Counted from the stretch's first letter, positions 1 through 9,816 are shown. The stretch is 64,000 bases of DNA from Chelatococcus sp. HY11 (GCF_018398335.1 NZ_JAHBRX010000001.1:2844001-2908000); one strand, 5' to 3'. Notes: generated by a model from the letters alone, not told the origin. Numbers and translations: made by a program.

Positions 1-243
1 CTTCTCGACGGGGATGCCGGCCTTCATCGCCGCCTGGCGGGCCGGGTTCTGGCCCTCGCCCGCTGCAAGCACCTGGCCCAGAATCACCTCATCCACCTCG
101 CTGGCGGCAACGCCGGCCTTGCCCAGCGCCGCGGTGATGGCGGTGGCGCCCAGCACATGGGCCGGCACCGACGCGAAGGATCCGTTAAACGATCCCACGG
201 GCGTGCGCGCCGCCGCAACAATGACGATATCGTCCGAGGCCAT
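1..243 (-). CDS. phaA: Acetyl-CoA acetyltransferase (beta-ketothiolase), N-terminal part
   Basis: Only the first 81 codons are inside the window; the gene continues past base 1. The visible N-terminus begins [20 protein letters not shown] and continues with [19 protein letters not shown], the typical thiolase start. The active-site Cys lies just beyond the window edge. The enzyme condenses two acetyl-CoA to acetoacetyl-CoA, the first step of polyhydroxybutyrate synthesis, or runs the reverse reaction in degradation. The ATG at 243 is preceded by AGGAG at a normal distance. The next gene on the other strand is phaR, so the pair is a standard PHB locus; the order thiolase/phaR is the main reason for the name phaA rather than a generic thiolase. 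Confidence 0.88.
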   Translation of the reverse strand, partial: MASDDIVIVAAARTPVGSFNGSFASVPAHVLGATAITAALGKAGVAASEVDEVILGQVLAAGEGQNPARQAAMKAGIPVEK

Positions 244-375
244 CCTCAGTCTCCTGTTCTGTCCGCGATCCCCGTGAGGTGTCGCAGAGATCTTCTCTTA
301 TAGATGCTATTTGGCTGGCGCATTTGACAGGCGTCAAGCATATCAGGTTCACGCCATGGCCGGGGGCCCTCAGTG

Positions 376-384
376 TGCATTGCA
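376..384. promoter_or_regulatory. TGCNNNGCA motif between phaA and phaR
   Basis: The spacer between the divergent phaA and phaR starts contains TGCATTGCA. PhaR repressors of other alphaproteobacteria bind TGC-N3-GCA-type palindromes, so this is a plausible PhaR autoregulatory site. A similar site lies upstream of bdhA. A 6-base fixed motif occurs by chance fairly often, so support is modest. Confidence 0.35.
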
Positions 385-527
385 AACAAATGAGTTTCCG
401 ATACCCATATAACGTCATATCCTTCCCATGGGAGGAGCTGCGACGCACAAGAGGCTTAAGTAGGCCTAAAGGCTGAAGGTCACAGCCGTTGTAGCTGGGG
501 TTGATAGGGAATCGGACAAAGGCAGCC

Positions 528-1118
528 ATGGCGAATGAAACCAAGCCGGTCGTCATCAAGAAATACGCTAATCGACGCCTCTACCACACGGGCAGCAGCA
601 CCTATGTGACGTTGGAAGATCTGGCCAACATGGTCAGAACCGGTGAAGATTTCGTCGTCTATGATGCGAAAACGAGCGAGGATATCACTCGCTCGGTATT
701 GACCCAGATTATCTTCGAGGAAGAGAATAAGCACGGTGAACACCTTCTGCCCGTTGCTTTCCTCAGGCAGCTCATCCGCTTCTATGGCGACAGCATGCAG
801 GCGCTCGTACCGCGCTATCTCGAATTCTCTATCGATAACCTGACCCGGGACCAGCAGAAGCTGCGAGAGACGATGAGCCAGACTTTCGGTCCAGCCGCCG
901 CCTTCCAGGCGATGGAGGAGCAGGTTCGCGCCAATATGTCCATGTTCAGCGAGGCGCTGCGTCTCTTCACCCCTTTTTCGGCTGCGCCTGGAATTCAACC
1001 CACGCCATCAAGCGCCGCGCCAGCACCGAAATCGCCGACGGACGAGGACGACCTCGGCGAACTGAGGCGTCAGGTGTCGGAAATGCAGGCGAGGCTTGAT
1101 CGGATCGGCAAGGACTGA
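528..1118 (+). CDS. phaR: Polyhydroxyalkanoate synthesis repressor PhaR
   Basis: A protein of 196 residues that represses phasin and PHB genes and is released by binding to nascent polymer. Residues about 6-66 form the PHB/PHA accumulation regulator DNA-binding domain (VIKKYANRRLYHTGSSTYVT, then DFVVYDAKTSEDITRSVLTQ). The PHB_acc domain follows (LLPVAFLRQLIRFYGDSMQ), and then a Pro/Ala-rich tail ending in a short coiled segment (ELRRQVSEMQARLDRI). The ATG at 528 matches the family N-terminus; an in-frame ATG at 501 would add nine residues without family support. It is divergent from the thiolase gene, so the 284-bp spacer must hold both promoters. Confidence 0.95.
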   Translation: MANETKPVVIKKYANRRLYHTGSSTYVTLEDLANMVRTGEDFVVYDAKTSEDITRSVLTQIIFEEENKHGEHLLPVAFLRQLIRFYGDSMQALVPRYLEFSIDNLTRDQQKLRETMSQTFGPAAAFQAMEEQVRANMSMFSEALRLFTPFSAAPGIQPTPSSAAPAPKSPTDEDDLGELRRQVSEMQARLDRIGKD

Positions 1119-1268
1119 TCGGAATAGGCCCGGCCCGGTGGAGCCTGCCTCTTGTCAGGGCGGATGTACCGGGCTTTGCCGCTGATAGAGCCGGGCTTGG
1201 GGAATCCCGATGCACCGCTAACGATCCATCACGCGTCTTCCGGATTGCCGGAAGCGCTGGGCCAGGAC

Positions 1269-2660
1269 CTAGCTCGCCCGCATATCAATGAGCGGTGGCA
1301 GGACGCGGTTACGACGGGCGGTGGAGAGCTGCGGCCCTTCGTCCCACAGGGTGGCGGCGCCGATGTAATCGCCCTGCAGATAGGTCACGCCCCAATCGGC
1401 CAGGATCGATGCTGTTTCGCGATCCTCCACCCACTCCGCAACGGTGGCGATGCCTAGATGCTGGGCGAGTTCCACCAGCGTACGCGTGAAGAAGCGATCC
1501 TCCCTTGACCGGGAGAGGTTGCACACGAAGCTGCCGTCGATCTTGAGAATATCGACGGGGAAGCTCCGGAGATGTCTGAAGGACGTGTGTCCAGAGCCGA
1601 AATCGTCGATCGCGATGGTCACGCCGAGAAGCTTGAGAGTGGCGAGGCGCCCCTGCACGATATGGGGGTCATCGATCGCGGCGGTCTCTGTCAACTCGAC
1701 GATGAGGCGCTGGGCGACGGATGGATTGGCGCCGAGATGAGCCGTGAAAGCCGCCCATGTATCGTTGGTTCGCAGCGTAAGCGGTGAAATATTGATCGCA
1801 AGCCGCTCGGTCGGTGCCTTGATGAGATGGTTCACCGCCAGCTGCAGTACTCGATAGTCGAATAGCGGAATAACACCGTGACGCTCGGCGAGAGGGACAG
1901 CTTCAGCCGCGCCCATGATGGTGCCGTCGGCAAGCCTGATGCGCACGAGGGCTTCGTGGAAGGCAATCTCATGCGTCTTGGCGGAGACCACGGGCTGGCC
2001 CGCGAGCATGACCTGCTGTTCGTTGAGCAGCCGGACAGGATCGACCAGCGTACCGAGCTCGGCTGAATTGACGACGGCCGGCGCCGCCATCTCTTCATGC
2101 GCCATGGTCTGGGTCACGAGCGCAAGGTCGCCGGACCGGTGCACGTCAGCGGATCGCAGCTTGGCCGATCGCAAGGCATCACTGACATTGCGCAGCAATG
2201 CCTCCACGCTGCAGCCCTGATCAGGGACCTGCACCGCGCCCATGCGTACTCTGAGCTGGACCGCCCCTCGCCTTGTCGTCGCGGGGGTGGCCTCGACGGC
2301 GCGCGCCATGCGCTCGGCGATGCCACGAACCTGAGCCACGGGGCAGCCGCGTAGCAGTACCGCGAAGCGGTTGCTGGCATGGCGAATGATCTGGTCACGG
2401 CGACGAGCGACCTTGCCGATGCGCCCGGCAACGATGTTCAGCGCTTCGTCGGCCGCGTCGCTGCCGAACTCACCGTTCAAATCATCGAGATTGTCGAGTG
2501 CCAGAACGAGGAGTGTGAACGAAACGCCGCTGCGCACGGCCTCGCTCATGCCTGAAGACAAAGCTTCGGCGAGATGAGCCCAGTTCGTCATCACACCGGC
2601 AGCCCCCGCATCTGGCGGGCACTCCGACTGCAGATCCCTCATTTGCGCCTTCTGCGCCAT
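1269..2660 (-). CDS. Degenerate GGDEF plus EAL domain protein
   Basis: About 463 residues, probably a cyclic-di-GMP phosphodiesterase. The N-terminal half has the GGDEF fold, but the signature loop reads ASNRFAVLL instead of GGDEFAVLL, so diguanylate cyclase activity is not expected. The C-terminal half (from about residue 210) is an EAL domain with key elements retained: HEALVRIR, NISPL, ELTETA, IDDFGSG, LKIDGSF, AEWVED and LQGDYIG. No membrane segment is visible, so it is likely cytosolic. The longest frame starts with GTG at 2756; its first 32 residues look non-coding. ATGs at 2660 and 2642 are both possible, each with an AAGG upstream. Confidence 0.85.
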   Translation of the reverse strand: MAQKAQMRDLQSECPPDAGAAGVMTNWAHLAEALSSGMSEAVRSGVSFTLLVLALDNLDDLNGEFGSDAADEALNIVAGRIGKVARRRDQIIRHASNRFAVLLRGCPVAQVRGIAERMARAVEATPATTRRGAVQLRVRMGAVQVPDQGCSVEALLRNVSDALRSAKLRSADVHRSGDLALVTQTMAHEEMAAPAVVNSAELGTLVDPVRLLNEQQVMLAGQPVVSAKTHEIAFHEALVRIRLADGTIMGAAEAVPLAERHGVIPLFDYRVLQLAVNHLIKAPTERLAINISPLTLRTNDTWAAFTAHLGANPSVAQRLIVELTETAAIDDPHIVQGRLATLKLLGVTIAIDDFGSGHTSFRHLRSFPVDILKIDGSFVCNLSRSREDRFFTRTLVELAQHLGIATVAEWVEDRETASILADWGVTYLQGDYIGAATLWDEGPQLSTARRNRVLPPLIDMRAS

Positions 2661-2902
2661 CCGATCCGCCTTGGAGGCCCTGCGACAGGCCGCTCTTTCT
2701 TGATCTTGGGAACGGACGCACCGGTTCGCGCTTCCGTACCCTTCGTTCAGGGTCACTATAGCGCATGCTGTTGGGAATTGGTTAATGAAACGTCAAGAAA
2801 TGAAAGGCTTGCCGCCAAATTTACACAATCTACTATAGCGAGCATCTGGAGCAGATTGCACGCAGGCTCATCGAGGAAGCAGATCGCGCAGGCACCATAA
2901 GC

Positions 2903-2924
2903 AAAAAGCCCGGCAGAGCCGGGC
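2903..2924 (-). terminator. Rho-independent terminator of rpmF
   Basis: Read on the minus strand, a 7-bp GC stem (GCCCGGC, loop TCT, GCCGGGC) is followed directly by TTTTT. It lies 30 bp past the rpmF stop codon. Confidence 0.85.
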
Positions 2925-2953
2925 CTTTACGGTAGAAGCAGATCGCTGGGGAG

Positions 2954-3139
2954 TTAGGCTTCAGCGCGCGGCTTCAGCACCTGACGACCACGGTACATGC
3001 CCGTCTTGAGGTCGACGTGGTGCGGACGACGCAGCTCGCCCGAATCCTTGTCCTCGATATAGGTCGGCTGCTTCAGAGCGTCGGCGGACCGGCGCATGCC
3101 ACGCTTCGATGGCGATGTTTTTCTTTTCGGAACGGCCAT
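2954..3139 (-). CDS. rpmF: 50S ribosomal protein L32
   Basis: A 61-residue protein starting [18 protein letters not shown], the invariant L32 N-terminus, and rich in Lys/Arg. It has no Cys pairs, so it is the zinc-independent form usual in alphaproteobacteria. The start at 3139 is fixed by this conserved N-terminus; the upstream extension in the same frame is not conserved. A hairpin terminator follows the stop codon. Confidence 0.97.
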   Translation of the reverse strand: MAVPKRKTSPSKRGMRRSADALKQPTYIEDKDSGELRRPHHVDLKTGMYRGRQVLKPRAEA

Positions 3140-3340
3140 GACAAACTCCGCGCGATGAGCCGTGGATAAGCGCGAGCTGCTTCGGGCTCCCGGATCATCC
3201 AGCAATCAAAAGGATGCGGGCTTATACAGGGCCTTCCGCGCTCTGGCTAGCCCCTATGGCAGATTTAAACTCAAGACGTGCCGAAAGGACCGTACCTCCC
3301 GGCGCTGGCAGCAGAATGACCCCATCGGCCAGACCAACGG

Positions 3341-4105
3341 TCATAGTCCTGTGCAGCCAATCGTCGCGCCGGGCATGCGCGCACCGATACGGCCGGCATA
3401 AACGGACATATAGCGAGTTGGACGCCGGGCGTCGCGCTGCAGCGGGTTTGGCAGGGCTGCCGCGAGCAGGGCCGCCTCGCGACGCGACAACTGCCTCGCC
3501 CCCTTGCCGAAATAGTGCCGCGCCGCCGCCTCGGCTCCGAAGATTCCCTCGCCCCATTCAGCGACGTTGAGATAGACCTCCATTGTGCGCGGCTTTCCCC
3601 ACACCACATCGACCATCATCGAGAGCGGAATTTCGAGACCTTTGCGGATGTAGGATCGCCCGGGCCAGAGGAAGACGTTCTTGACGGTCTGCATCGTGAT
3701 GGTGGACGCGCCGCGCGCCGGTCCGTCGTCTCCCGCGCCATCCAGGACATCGTTCAACGCCACCCAGTCCACACCGCCATGGCCGCAGAAACGCGCGTCC
3801 TCCGCAGCGATAACCGCCCTGACGAGCTCGGGCGACATGCTCTCCAGCGGCACCCATTGCCGATCGACGGGCGCCAGGGAAAACCACCGCCCGATCATCA
3901 GCGTCGAGACCGGAGGAACGAAACGATACATGAGCGCGAGGAGGACCGGCAGCGCGAGGACGATGAAGAGAATGCGCCAAACCATCCGGCGAATGGGGAA
4001 GCGACGCTTGGACCTGCGTGTTTTCGTCGGGCCCGTGGCAGCCTCCGCTCCATCAGACGTCGCTGCCTTCTGCACGAGCAAGCGAGAACTCCTCCGGTTG
4101 TTCAT
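3341..4105 (-). CDS. mtgA: Monofunctional biosynthetic peptidoglycan transglycosylase
   Basis: A 254-residue glycosyltransferase family 51 enzyme that polymerises lipid II into glycan strands at the inner membrane. A basic N-terminal tail precedes one membrane anchor (about residues 44-65, ILFIVLALPVLLALMYRFVP). The GT51 motifs are present: AVIAAEDARFCGHGGVDW with the catalytic Glu, GASTITMQTVKNVFLW, and MEVYLNVAEWGEGIFGAEAA with the second Glu. It is divergent from ispA, a pairing that fits a cell-envelope role. The ATG at 4105 is chosen over a GTG two codons upstream. Confidence 0.95.
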   Translation of the reverse strand: MNNRRSSRLLVQKAATSDGAEAATGPTKTRRSKRRFPIRRMVWRILFIVLALPVLLALMYRFVPPVSTLMIGRWFSLAPVDRQWVPLESMSPELVRAVIAAEDARFCGHGGVDWVALNDVLDGAGDDGPARGASTITMQTVKNVFLWPGRSYIRKGLEIPLSMMVDVVWGKPRTMEVYLNVAEWGEGIFGAEAAARHYFGKGARQLSRREAALLAAALPNPLQRDARRPTRYMSVYAGRIGARMPGATIGCTGL

Positions 4106-4282
4106 GACCACCGCCGGACACCCGCCAATCGCGAACGCCGCCCTCGGACGATACGATCGTCACTGCAGCTTAGCCTACACGGGCCGCGGAAAAACAGACC
4201 GAACTGACGTAAGGGGCTGCAAAATTCCGTCAGGCATGCGAAGGACGGCCATGCGGAATGAGGACAGGCAAGGGAGCAGGGC

Positions 4283-5212
4283 TTGCAGAAGGACAGCCAC
4301 GTCGCATTCGCGGATCGCCTGACGCAGGTCGCGGCGGCCGTTGAAAATGCCCTTGCCCGCCACCTCGCCACCGAGCTGCGCGAGGGTGAGATCGCGCGCC
4401 CCGAAAGGCTCATGGCCGCGATGCGCCATGCCGTGCTCGGTGGTGGCAAACGGCTGCGCCCGTTCCTGGTCATCGAAGCCGCCCGGCTTCTCGGACGTGA
4501 CATGGACCATGCGATGAACGCAGCCTGCGCGGTGGAAGTGCTGCATTGCTATTCGCTCGTCCATGACGATTTGCCCGCCATGGATGATGACGACCTCCGG
4601 CGCGGGCGACCGACAGTTCATGTCGCCTTCGACGAGGCAACCGCCATTCTCGCGGGGGACGCCCTGCTGACACTGGCGTTCGAACTCGCGGCGACGCCGC
4701 ACGGCGCCGATGACGCGCGGGTCCATCTTGAACTCGTGCGTGGGCTGGCGCGCGCCGCAGGTCTCGGCGGGATGGTCGGCGGACAGATCCTCGACCTCAC
4801 GGCCGAGGGACGCTACGGCGATGCCCCGCCTGGTGAAGGTGGCATCCGTACCCTGCAAGCCATGAAGACCGGCGCGCTACTCGCCTTCTCCGTCGAGGCC
4901 GGCGCCATTCTCGGCCACGCGACAGCCGGAGAGCGCAGCGCCCTGGTGGCCTATGGCAAGGCCCTCGGCGCGGCCTTCCAGATCGCCGACGACGTGCTCG
5001 ATCGAGAGGCCGACGCGGTGGCTATGGGCAAGCGCACGGCCAAGGATGCGGACAAGGGCAAGGGAACCCTGGTGGACATTCTGGGCTTGCCAGCCGCCCG
5101 CGCTGAGCGGGATGCCATTGCCGCGCAAGCGATCGCGGCGCTGTCGGGCTTCGGCCCACAAGCGGACATCCTGCGCGCCGCCGCGCGTTTCACCGCTGAA
5201 CGGCGGACCTGA
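4283..5212 (+). CDS. ispA: Farnesyl diphosphate synthase (geranyltranstransferase)
   Basis: A 309-residue cytosolic prenyltransferase that builds farnesyl diphosphate from IPP and DMAPP/GPP. Both aspartate-rich motifs are intact: first LVHDDLPAMDDDDLRRGRPT, second FQIADDVLD. GGGKRLRP near residue 53 is also typical. The start is a TTG at 4283 behind a GGGAG; no in-frame ATG lies before residue 45, so the TTG is needed for a full-length enzyme. It converges with kup, the two stops being separated by a 14-bp tandem duplication. Confidence 0.95.
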   Translation: MQKDSHVAFADRLTQVAAAVENALARHLATELREGEIARPERLMAAMRHAVLGGGKRLRPFLVIEAARLLGRDMDHAMNAACAVEVLHCYSLVHDDLPAMDDDDLRRGRPTVHVAFDEATAILAGDALLTLAFELAATPHGADDARVHLELVRGLARAAGLGGMVGGQILDLTAEGRYGDAPPGEGGIRTLQAMKTGALLAFSVEAGAILGHATAGERSALVAYGKALGAAFQIADDVLDREADAVAMGKRTAKDADKGKGTLVDILGLPAARAERDAIAAQAIAALSGFGPQADILRAAARFTAERRT

Positions 5213-5235
5213 TCACACCGGCCTGATCACACTGA
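5208..5235. repeat. 14-bp tandem duplication between ispA and kup stops
   Basis: Two adjacent copies of CCTGATCACAC plus three variable bases, period 14. The copies span the ends of both convergent genes and supply both stop codons. One of several such short duplications in spacers of this window. Confidence 0.7.
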
Positions 5236-7161
5236 CACCTGAGTGCCGACCTCGACGACCCGGCCTGTCGGAATCTGGAAGAAGTCCGTCGCGTCACTCG
5301 CGTTGCGCGCCAGCGCGATGAAGAGCTTGTCCTGCCAAAGGGGCATGCCGGATTGGGCGGCCGGCCGGATGGACCGGCGCGACAGGAAGAATGACGTCGA
5401 CATGATGTCGAACTTGAAGCCGAGCTTGCGCAGGATCGCGAGGCCCCGGGGCACGTTCGGCATTTCCATGTAGCCGAATTTCATCTCGATTCGCCAGAAG
5501 CTGTCCGTCACACGCTCCATGGCCACACGCTCGGCATTGCCGACGCGGGGCGTATCGGCCGTGCGCACCGTCAGGACGACGTTCTTCTCATGAAGAACCT
5601 TGTTGTGCTTCAGGTTGTGCAGCAGGCTCGCGGGTGCCGTGTCCGGATCACTCGTGAGGAAGACCGCCGTGCCCCTGACGCGGTGCGGAGGGCTCTTCTC
5701 CAGCATGGCGATGAGCTCAGTGAGCGGTACATCGGTCTTACGGGTTTTGGCGAAGAGGATCGCGCTACCCCTCACCCATGTCCACATGATGAGGATCAGC
5801 ACAGCCGCCATCATCAGCGGCACGAATCCGCCCGAGAACAGCTTAAGCAGATTGGCGGAGAAGAAGGCGAGGTCGATTGTCAGGAAAGGCGCCATCAGGG
5901 CGGACGCCGCGATGAACGCCCAACGCCAGCCCTTCCAGATGAAAACGATGGCCAGGATGCCGTCCACCACCATCGCCCCGAACACCGAGATGCCATAGGC
6001 ATGCGACAACGCGCTGGACGTCCCGAACATGACGACAAGCAGCAGCACGCCGATCAGAAGCAGTGAATTGACGCGCGGGATATAGAATTGTCCGGAATGC
6101 GACGCCGAAGTGAAGCGGATCAGCATGCGTGGCAGTAGGCCGAGCTGGATGGCTTGGCGCGTGAGCGAGAACGCCCCGGTGATCACCGCCTGGCTGGCAA
6201 TGATCGTGGCCAGCGTCGCCATGCAGATGAAGGGAACCAGGAGCGGCTCCGGCACCATGCGATAGAACGGGTTGTCGGCGGCGGCGGGGTTGCTCAGCAC
6301 CAGCGCGCCTTGCCCGAAATAGTTGAGCACCAGCGCCGGAAACACGAAGCCGAGCCAAGCCGCTCGTATCGGACCGCGCCCGAAATGCCCAAGGTCGGCG
6401 TAGAGCGCCTCGGCACCCGTGACCGACAGACAGACGGCCCCGAGAATGAAAAGCGCGATACCCGGGTGATGCACGAGAAAGGCGATGCCGTGGATCGGAT
6501 TGATCGCCCGGAACACGTCCGGGTCGTCGGCAATATGGATAAGGCCAAGGCCGGCAAGGCTCAGGAACCACAACGCCATGATCGGCCCGAAGAACGCCGC
6601 CACCTTGCCGGTCCCCCGGCTCTGGACCGCGAACAACGCGATCAGGATCACGAGGGTGATCGGCACGACGAAGGGGTCGAGTTCGGGTGTCGTGAGCTTG
6701 ACGCCCTCCACCGCCGACAGCACCGAGATCGCCGGCGTGATGACGGCGTCGCCGTAAAAAAGCGCCGCCCCCACGGCGCCGAGCATCAGGATGGCCATGC
6801 GGCCCTTGCGAATGCTGCGCTGAACGAGCGCCACAAGCGTGAGCGTGCCGCCCTCGCCGTTGTTATCCGCCCTCAGCAGGACCAGCACATATTTGCAGGT
6901 CACGACCAGGATGAGAGACCACAGGATGAGAGACAGGACGCCGAGCACGGTTTCCCGCAGCGTCACCGCCGAGCCCCCGGTCGCGACAGCTATCGCCTCG
7001 CGCATCGCATAAAGCGGGCTCGTGCCGATGTCGCCGAAGACGACACCCACAGCACCCAGCATCAGGATGGGAAAGGAAGCTGAATGGGATTGGCCTTCGC
7101 CTTCATCGCCATCGACGACGTCGGCGCCGTCCCGCTCTCTCAAAGCCGCATCTTTATGCAT
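5227..7161 (-). CDS. kup: Low-affinity potassium uptake protein Kup
   Basis: A 644-residue proton-coupled potassium importer of the inner membrane (HAK/KUP/KT family). After a 30-residue cytosolic lead come the family hallmark [18 protein letters not shown], then about twelve hydrophobic segments up to residue 450. The C-terminal cytosolic domain of about 190 residues ends with FFLSRRSI and a Lys/Phe-rich strand. [18 protein letters not shown] and the [19 protein letters not shown] region are conserved. The length is normal for the family. It stands alone with its own promoter in the 235-bp spacer after ispG. Confidence 0.95.
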   Translation of the reverse strand: MHKDAALRERDGADVVDGDEGEGQSHSASFPILMLGAVGVVFGDIGTSPLYAMREAIAVATGGSAVTLRETVLGVLSLILWSLILVVTCKYVLVLLRADNNGEGGTLTLVALVQRSIRKGRMAILMLGAVGAALFYGDAVITPAISVLSAVEGVKLTTPELDPFVVPITLVILIALFAVQSRGTGKVAAFFGPIMALWFLSLAGLGLIHIADDPDVFRAINPIHGIAFLVHHPGIALFILGAVCLSVTGAEALYADLGHFGRGPIRAAWLGFVFPALVLNYFGQGALVLSNPAAADNPFYRMVPEPLLVPFICMATLATIIASQAVITGAFSLTRQAIQLGLLPRMLIRFTSASHSGQFYIPRVNSLLLIGVLLLVVMFGTSSALSHAYGISVFGAMVVDGILAIVFIWKGWRWAFIAASALMAPFLTIDLAFFSANLLKLFSGGFVPLMMAAVLILIMWTWVRGSAILFAKTRKTDVPLTELIAMLEKSPPHRVRGTAVFLTSDPDTAPASLLHNLKHNKVLHEKNVVLTVRTADTPRVGNAERVAMERVTDSFWRIEMKFGYMEMPNVPRGLAILRKLGFKFDIMSTSFFLSRRSIRPAAQSGMPLWQDKLFIALARNASDATDFFQIPTGRVVEVGTQVSV

Positions 7162-7396
7162 GGAGACCTGCTCCGGGGTCGGCTTTCAGCAAGGACACCC
7201 GAAGGTCGCTCATCTGACCCGAGCCCCTCGGCGCATCTGCGGCGGATGGGAGCCCGCAATGCGTGATGCATCAACGCTCAAGCTTAAACACAGTTCCAAC
7301 GATTGCCGGCGAACCCACATAGGCACCCCACCCCGTGAAATCGACCGAACCGGTTCTGTGCCTCATGCGGCAGCCCTGCCCTTGGGGGGACACGTG

Positions 7397-8680
7397 CTAT
7401 TCGGCCGCACGCCTCTCGCCCATGCCGAAACGCCGCTCGATATAGTCTGATACCAGCGCCTTGAAGTCGGCGGCGAGCGTTGGCCCGCGCAGTGTCATCG
7501 CCTTGGCGCCATCGATGAAGACGGGAGCAGCCGGCATCTCGCCCGTTCCTGGCAGCGAAATGCCGATATCGGCATGTTTCGACTCGCCAGGGCCGTTGAC
7601 GATGCAGCCCATGACCGCGACGTTCAGCGCCTCGACGCCGGGATAGCGCGCCTTCCATTCCGGCATGGACGTGGAAATCCATGTCTGGATGTCACGCGCC
7701 AGTTCCTGAAAGACGGTCGACGTGGTCCGCCCGCAGCCAGGACAGGCCGCGACCAGTGGTACGAAGGTGCGGAAGCCCATGGTCTGCAGGAGTTCCTGCG
7801 CCGCCTTCACCTCCACCGTGCGGTCGCCGCCGGGCTCGGGCGTGAGCGAAAAACGGATGGTGTCGCCGATACCGTCCTGCAGGAGAATGCCCAGGGCGGC
7901 CGAGGAGGCCACGATGCCCTTGGAGCCCATGCCCGCCTCGGTGAGGCCGAGGTGGAGCGCATAATCGGAACGGCGGGCAAGCTCGCGGTAAACCGCGATC
8001 AGGTCCTGAATGGCGGACACTTTCGCCGACAGGATGATGCGATTACGCGGCAACCCGATCTCCTCGGCCCGCGCCGCCGACAGAAGCGCGGACTGGATCA
8101 TCGCCTCCTGGGTCACGGTGCGTGCCGGCAAGGGGCGCGCCGCTATCGCGTTCGCGTCCATCAGGCGGGTCAGGAGTTCCTGGTCGAGTGAGCCCCAGTT
8201 GGCGCCGATACGCACGGCCTTGCCGCGCCGCGCCGCTTCCTCGACGATCATCCCGAATTGCCGGTCCTTCTTCTCCTTGAAGCCGACGTTGCCGGGGTTG
8301 ATGCGATATTTGTCCAGCGCCTCGGCGCAAGCGGGATGGTCCGCCAGCAGCTTGTGGCCGATGAAGTGAAAATCGCCGACGATCGGCACATCGACGCCAC
8401 GGGCGCGCAATTTGTCCCGGATGTGCGGAACAGCGCGCGCCGCCTCGTCGCGGTCGACCGTGATGCGCACGAGTTCAGACCCCGCCCGCGCCAGCGCGGC
8501 GACCTGCGCCACCGTGCCATCGATGTCGGCGGTATCCGTATTGGTCATGGACTGGACAGCGACGGGGGCGCCGCCGCCCACCACCACGTTCCCGACAGTC
8601 ACCCCCACCGTGCGGTGGCGCGGCCGCGGACCACTCAGTTCAGGCATTGAATCAGGCAGGGCCATCAGGGCGGAACTCAT
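7397..8680 (-). CDS. ispG: 4-hydroxy-3-methylbut-2-en-1-yl diphosphate synthase
   Basis: A 427-residue [4Fe-4S] enzyme of the non-mevalonate (MEP) isoprenoid pathway that converts MEcPP to HMBPP. The TIM-barrel part contains [14 protein letters not shown] and [12 protein letters not shown]. The C-terminal iron-sulfur part has [16 protein letters not shown] and [11 protein letters not shown], giving the three cluster cysteines. This is the bacterial single-insert form. The ATG at 8680 begins [11 protein letters not shown]. It supplies precursors for the farnesyl diphosphate synthase encoded 3.5 kb away. Confidence 0.96.
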   Translation of the reverse strand: MSSALMALPDSMPELSGPRPRHRTVGVTVGNVVVGGGAPVAVQSMTNTDTADIDGTVAQVAALARAGSELVRITVDRDEAARAVPHIRDKLRARGVDVPIVGDFHFIGHKLLADHPACAEALDKYRINPGNVGFKEKKDRQFGMIVEEAARRGKAVRIGANWGSLDQELLTRLMDANAIAARPLPARTVTQEAMIQSALLSAARAEEIGLPRNRIILSAKVSAIQDLIAVYRELARRSDYALHLGLTEAGMGSKGIVASSAALGILLQDGIGDTIRFSLTPEPGGDRTVEVKAAQELLQTMGFRTFVPLVAACPGCGRTTSTVFQELARDIQTWISTSMPEWKARYPGVEALNVAVMGCIVNGPGESKHADIGISLPGTGEMPAAPVFIDGAKAMTLRGPTLAADFKALVSDYIERRFGMGERRAAE

Positions 8681-8741
8681 GGGTGGACACTCTTATCCGC
8701 CGGGGCGGAGCACTTCAAGACGCAGACGCGATGGGCATGGT

Positions 8742-8771
8742 GGCTATTGCCCTGGAGGCTATCGCCTTGGA
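8742..8771. repeat. 15-bp tandem duplication between zur and ispG
   Basis: GGCTATTGCCCTGGA is followed at once by GGCTATCGCCTTGGA, two mismatches in 15, and a fainter third unit. It sits just past the end of zur. Confidence 0.6.
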
Positions 8772-8774
8772 GCC

Positions 8775-9338
8775 TCACGCCTTCGCACCACAATGGCCAC
8801 AGAGCCCCGTGATCTCGATCACCTCCGCCCGTGGCGTAAACCGCGCCTTGCGGCGGATGCCCTGCATAGCGGCGCTGAGCTCGGGCGAGGATATCTCGTC
8901 CACGCCGCCACAGCTCTCGCAGATCAGGAAGATCACGAGCTCGTCCGCGGCATGCTGATGCGGGCAGGCCACGAAGGCATTCTGCGTGGCGAGCTTGTGA
9001 ATGAGGCCATGTTCGAGAAGAAAGTCCAGGGCCCGATAGACGGTGATCGGCGCCATGCGACGTTCGTGACGCCGGGCCAGATCCTCCACAAGGTCATAGG
9101 CTCCCATGGGGCGATGGGTAGCGAGCAACGTCTCGAGAACCTCACGGCGAATAGGCGTCAGCCGTACGCCCAGCCGCTCGCACAGGGCTTCCGCCGCGGC
9201 GAGCGCCTGCGGTGCCTGGGCCGCACGCTCTTGCGCATGATCGCAATCATCCTCGTGGGAATGGCCATGCGCATCGCCATGGACATGCCCCTGATGGCCC
9301 GTGTCGCCCGGGTGCTGACCCGTACGGGATGAAGCCAT
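8775..9338 (-). CDS. zur: Zinc uptake regulator Zur (Fur family) with His-rich N-terminus
   Basis: A 187-residue Fur-family repressor. The winged-helix DNA-binding part contains LTPIRREVLETLLATHRPMG and MAPITVYRALDFLLEHGLI. The metal domain has FVACPHQHA and the structural zinc cysteines ICESCGG and GLCGHCGAKA, the Zur-like pattern. Before the DNA-binding domain is an extension of about 35 residues rich in His and Asp (GHVHGDAHGHSHEDDCDHAQ), a probable extra metal-binding tail. The ATG at 9338 is chosen; a GTG at 9386 would add 16 unconserved residues. Divergent from bdhA across 478 bp. Confidence 0.87.
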   Translation of the reverse strand: MASSRTGQHPGDTGHQGHVHGDAHGHSHEDDCDHAQERAAQAPQALAAAEALCERLGVRLTPIRREVLETLLATHRPMGAYDLVEDLARRHERRMAPITVYRALDFLLEHGLIHKLATQNAFVACPHQHAADELVIFLICESCGGVDEISSPELSAAMQGIRRKARFTPRAEVIEITGLCGHCGAKA

Positions 9339-9816
9339 CGTCTCGTGAACCGAATTCTTGGAAATCGTCACTGCCGGCAATCTCACCTCGCTTGCCGTTG
9401 CCCCACCCGCCGCTGCCGACCCGCCGCGCCCCTGAATGAGCGGATCGGACCATACCGGCTCGCACCGCCGGGCTCCCGTATCCCAATCACTTGCGTATCA
9501 TGGACCATACACGATGCGCCAGTGTGGCCGGGATCCCATGCCGCCTCCCCTTACATCGTGACGACCATCGGTAACTTGAAGGGGCCGTGCGACCTCCCTG
9601 TGACAACGCCTTCATGCAAGAGTGATAAGGCCACGGCGCTTTGCAGTTGCATCGCAGCATGCGAGTAGTATGGCTTGGCAGATTGCAAGACCTGGCAGCC
9701 TGACTTAGGCACTCACTCGGCGGCCTGCAAAAGCTGGCAGCCGATCGGATGCCCTCGAAGAGGCTTCCTTCCCTCGCCTCATGATCACGCTTTGATTTTC
9801 CCTGAGGAGTAACATC
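9339..9816. other. Spacer between zur and bdhA
   Basis: 478 bp with no convincing gene. It should hold the promoters of both divergent genes. The half nearest bdhA contains TGCATCGCA (9648-9656) and two related stretches ending CTGGCAGCC (9684-9700 and 9726-9742), 42 bp apart. These resemble TGC/GCA-type PhaR sites. Confidence 0.5.
9648..9656. promoter_or_regulatory. TGCNNNGCA motif upstream of bdhA
   Basis: TGCATCGCA lies 160 bp before the bdhA start in a TGC-rich stretch. It has the same form as the motif between phaA and phaR. Possible PhaR control of 3-hydroxybutyrate oxidation; inferred only from the motif and the shared pathway. Confidence 0.3.

Noticed and set aside
6154-7083. 309-codon plus-strand open frame full of charged residues
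   Set aside because: Antisense shadow of the membrane helices of kup; extreme Arg/Glu/Asp/His content and no family.
7162-7396. Riboswitch upstream of kup
   Set aside because: No convincing conserved structure or sequence box was seen, and kup riboswitches are mainly known from Gram-positive bacteria.
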